In this document: positions 5,651-6,474 of the stretch, one piece after another
Numbering within the stretch: position 1 is the first letter of the stretch
Layout of the letters: the number at the start of each line of letters is the position of its first letter
Assembly (NCBI GenBank): GCA_945883665.1
Contig: CAMCXV010000055.1
Span: forward strand, 1 to 6,474
Direction of reading: 5' to 3'
DNA from: Rickettsia typhi
Lineage (GTDB): Bacteria; Pseudomonadota; Alphaproteobacteria; Rickettsiales; Rickettsiaceae
DNA length: 6,474 nt
Position numbers and translations under genes: made by a program
Notes under the pieces: model-generated
Seen by the model: the letters and a program-made list of their open reading frames with translations, nothing else
Told to the model about the DNA's origin: nothing
Database searches by the model: none

Positions 5651-6054
5651 AAAATGAAAATATTCAGCAAAAAAATATGATATTATTTGTTGATGATGAA
5701 AAAATTTGCCACTCTTTAATTGACCTGATAATTCCAAATTTTACAAAATATAAGGTAATAAATGCTTATAATGGCGAAGATGCTGTTGCCTTGGGTAAAA
5801 GATACGCAAACAATCTTTGTCTGGTATTATCTGATATTATGCTACCCGACTTTAATGGTTACATAATATATAATATTTTTAAAAAAAATGAAAAAACTAA
5901 CAAAATTCCATTTATTTTTCAAAGTGGTATTATATCTCAAGAACTAGAATTAAGAAAAAATCTAATAGATGAAGCAGTTGAGATTATTTACAAACCTTAT
6001 AAACAACAAGAATTACTTTCAATAATATCAAAAGTTTTAGACAATCCTATTTAA
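5647..6054 (+). CDS. Stand-alone receiver-domain response regulator
   Basis: This is a 135-residue single-domain (CheY/Spo0F/DivK-like) response regulator with no output domain. All catalytic positions are present: acidic pair D16-D17 in ILFVDDEK, phosphoacceptor D63 in LVLSDIMLPDFNG, the conserved Ser at 93 in FQSG in place of the more common Thr/Ser-Ala pair, and K116 in the KPY motif with its usual following proline. The open frame continues 23 codons further upstream inside the kinase gene, but the ATG at 5647 is preferred. It follows a GAGCGAGG ribosome-binding sequence at a good distance, overlaps the kinase stop as ATGA, and starts the domain at its usual distance before the first strand. 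The upstream kinase is its likely phosphodonor. Lacking DNA binding, it probably passes phosphate to a phosphotransfer protein or binds a target directly. Confidence 0.93.
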   Translation: MKNENIQQKNMILFVDDEKICHSLIDLIIPNFTKYKVINAYNGEDAVALGKRYANNLCLVLSDIMLPDFNGYIIYNIFKKNEKTNKIPFIFQSGIISQELELRKNLIDEAVEIIYKPYKQQELLSIISKVLDNPI

Positions 6055-6100
6055 ATAAGGATGTTTGCTATTAAAAGATCCAAGATATTCACACTCATTT

Positions 6101-6128
6101 TAATAATTCTTCGAAACTTAGAATATTA
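6101..6128 (+). terminator. Weak candidate hairpin terminator after the response regulator
   Basis: TAAT-A-ATTCT (6101-6110) pairs with AGAAT-ATTA (6120-6128), giving nine base pairs with one bulged A and a 9-base loop. It starts 47 bases after the regulator stop. The sequence that follows (ACTTGTTTGG) is only partly T-rich, so termination here is possible but not well supported. Confidence 0.3.
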
Positions 6129-6338
6129 ACTTGTTTGGATAACCTCAATTATGACTCCAGATACTTTTAACAAAAATATACCATCCTTTTCCTCAACCAG
6201 TCTTTTTCTTGCAATAGTTGCAAAAATACATTATCATTCAATTAATATTCTCAATTAATCTAAAGTGTTATTAATTTATTCATCTTTTTTTTTAAATTAT
6301 TTCATACAATGTAAAAACAATATTTATATAGCTAACCT

Positions 6339-6474
6339 GATTAGGTTCTACACACTCTCTCTGCCATTGACATTTTCATTAATTTCTGCTATGTTAACTT
6401 AATAAGTTACTACCGTCTTTTACAAATTCCAGTATTTCCTTCTCTTGTTTTAAACAACTGTACGGAACCTAATC
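6339..6474. repeat. 136-bp segment bounded by a 10-bp inverted repeat (GATTAGGTTC)
   Basis: GATTAGGTTC at 6339-6348 and its exact reverse complement GAACCTAATC at 6465-6474 flank 116 bases. With a two-base gap the similarity continues inward (TACA in both arms). This could be a small non-autonomous element, or two nearby insertion-sequence ends. No transposase is visible inside, and the right arm coincides with the window edge, so flanking target duplications cannot be examined. Confidence 0.4.

Larger units (their letters stand above)
6055..6474. other. Right-hand region without an intact gene
   Basis: About 420 AT-rich bases follow the response regulator with no intact gene. Minus-strand coding-like traces occur at 6126-6230 (open between stops, includes RKRLVEEKDGIFLLKVSG, no start codon) and at 6394-6456 (includes KEILEFVKDGSNLLS), the latter continued in another frame at 6348-6398 (NIAEINENVNGRESV). 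These may be remnants of one or more dead genes, but each is short. The region also holds a hairpin after the regulator gene and a terminal inverted repeat described separately. Confidence 0.4.

Noticed and set aside
5134..5670. Minus-strand open frames opposite the histidine kinase
   Set aside because: They lie opposite highly conserved kinase motifs and have no recognisable features.
6055..6474. Possible tRNA gene or CRISPR-like repeats in the right-hand intergenic region
   Set aside because: No cloverleaf, T-loop consensus or regularly spaced direct repeat was found.

Overview
The window looks like chromosomal DNA of a very AT-rich, genome-reduced alphaproteobacterium, most likely a Rickettsiales-type intracellular bacterium. 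The grounds are a strong A/T bias at third codon positions, long non-coding or decayed stretches between genes, a dying insertion sequence, a short alphaproteobacterial form of the LpoA/LppC lipoprotein, and the divergent rsmI / LppC-family pair known from other proteobacteria. The taxonomic call is inference; no rRNA or other diagnostic marker is present.

Left part (1-1339) is a decay zone. It holds a broken IS1595-family transposase on the minus strand (147-812), with two near-compensating indels and a later nonsense codon. After it come about 530 bases without an intact gene, in which traces of an older plus-strand coding sequence can be read across three frames (968-1276). The middle-left block is a minus-strand run: a candidate sigma-70 promoter (2023-2051), then rpmI (L35) and rplT (L20). 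Upstream of that lies a two-gene unit for small secreted peptides (2442-2633, then 2169-2405), closed by a 14-bp stem-loop. The two peptides share nearly identical signal-peptide DNA but have entirely different mature parts, one Thr/Ala/Glu-rich and one His/Lys/Asp-rich.

The core of the window is the divergent pair rsmI (minus, 16S rRNA C1402 2'-O-methyltransferase) and an LppC/LpoA-family lipoprotein (plus, predicted penicillin-binding-protein activator), only 35 bases apart. To the right, preceded by a candidate promoter, is a two-gene two-component operon: a soluble histidine kinase with no sensor domain, overlapping by 4 bases (ATGA) a receiver-only response regulator. Neither partner has a DNA-binding output, so the pair probably feeds a phosphorelay or acts by protein-protein contact.

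The right end (6055-6474) has no intact gene. It contains a weak hairpin after the response regulator, short coding-like traces on the minus strand, and a 10-bp perfect inverted repeat that brackets 6339-6474 and ends exactly at the window edge. I did not find a clearly new multi-gene system. The most unusual items are the twin secreted peptides and the sensorless kinase / stand-alone receiver pair.
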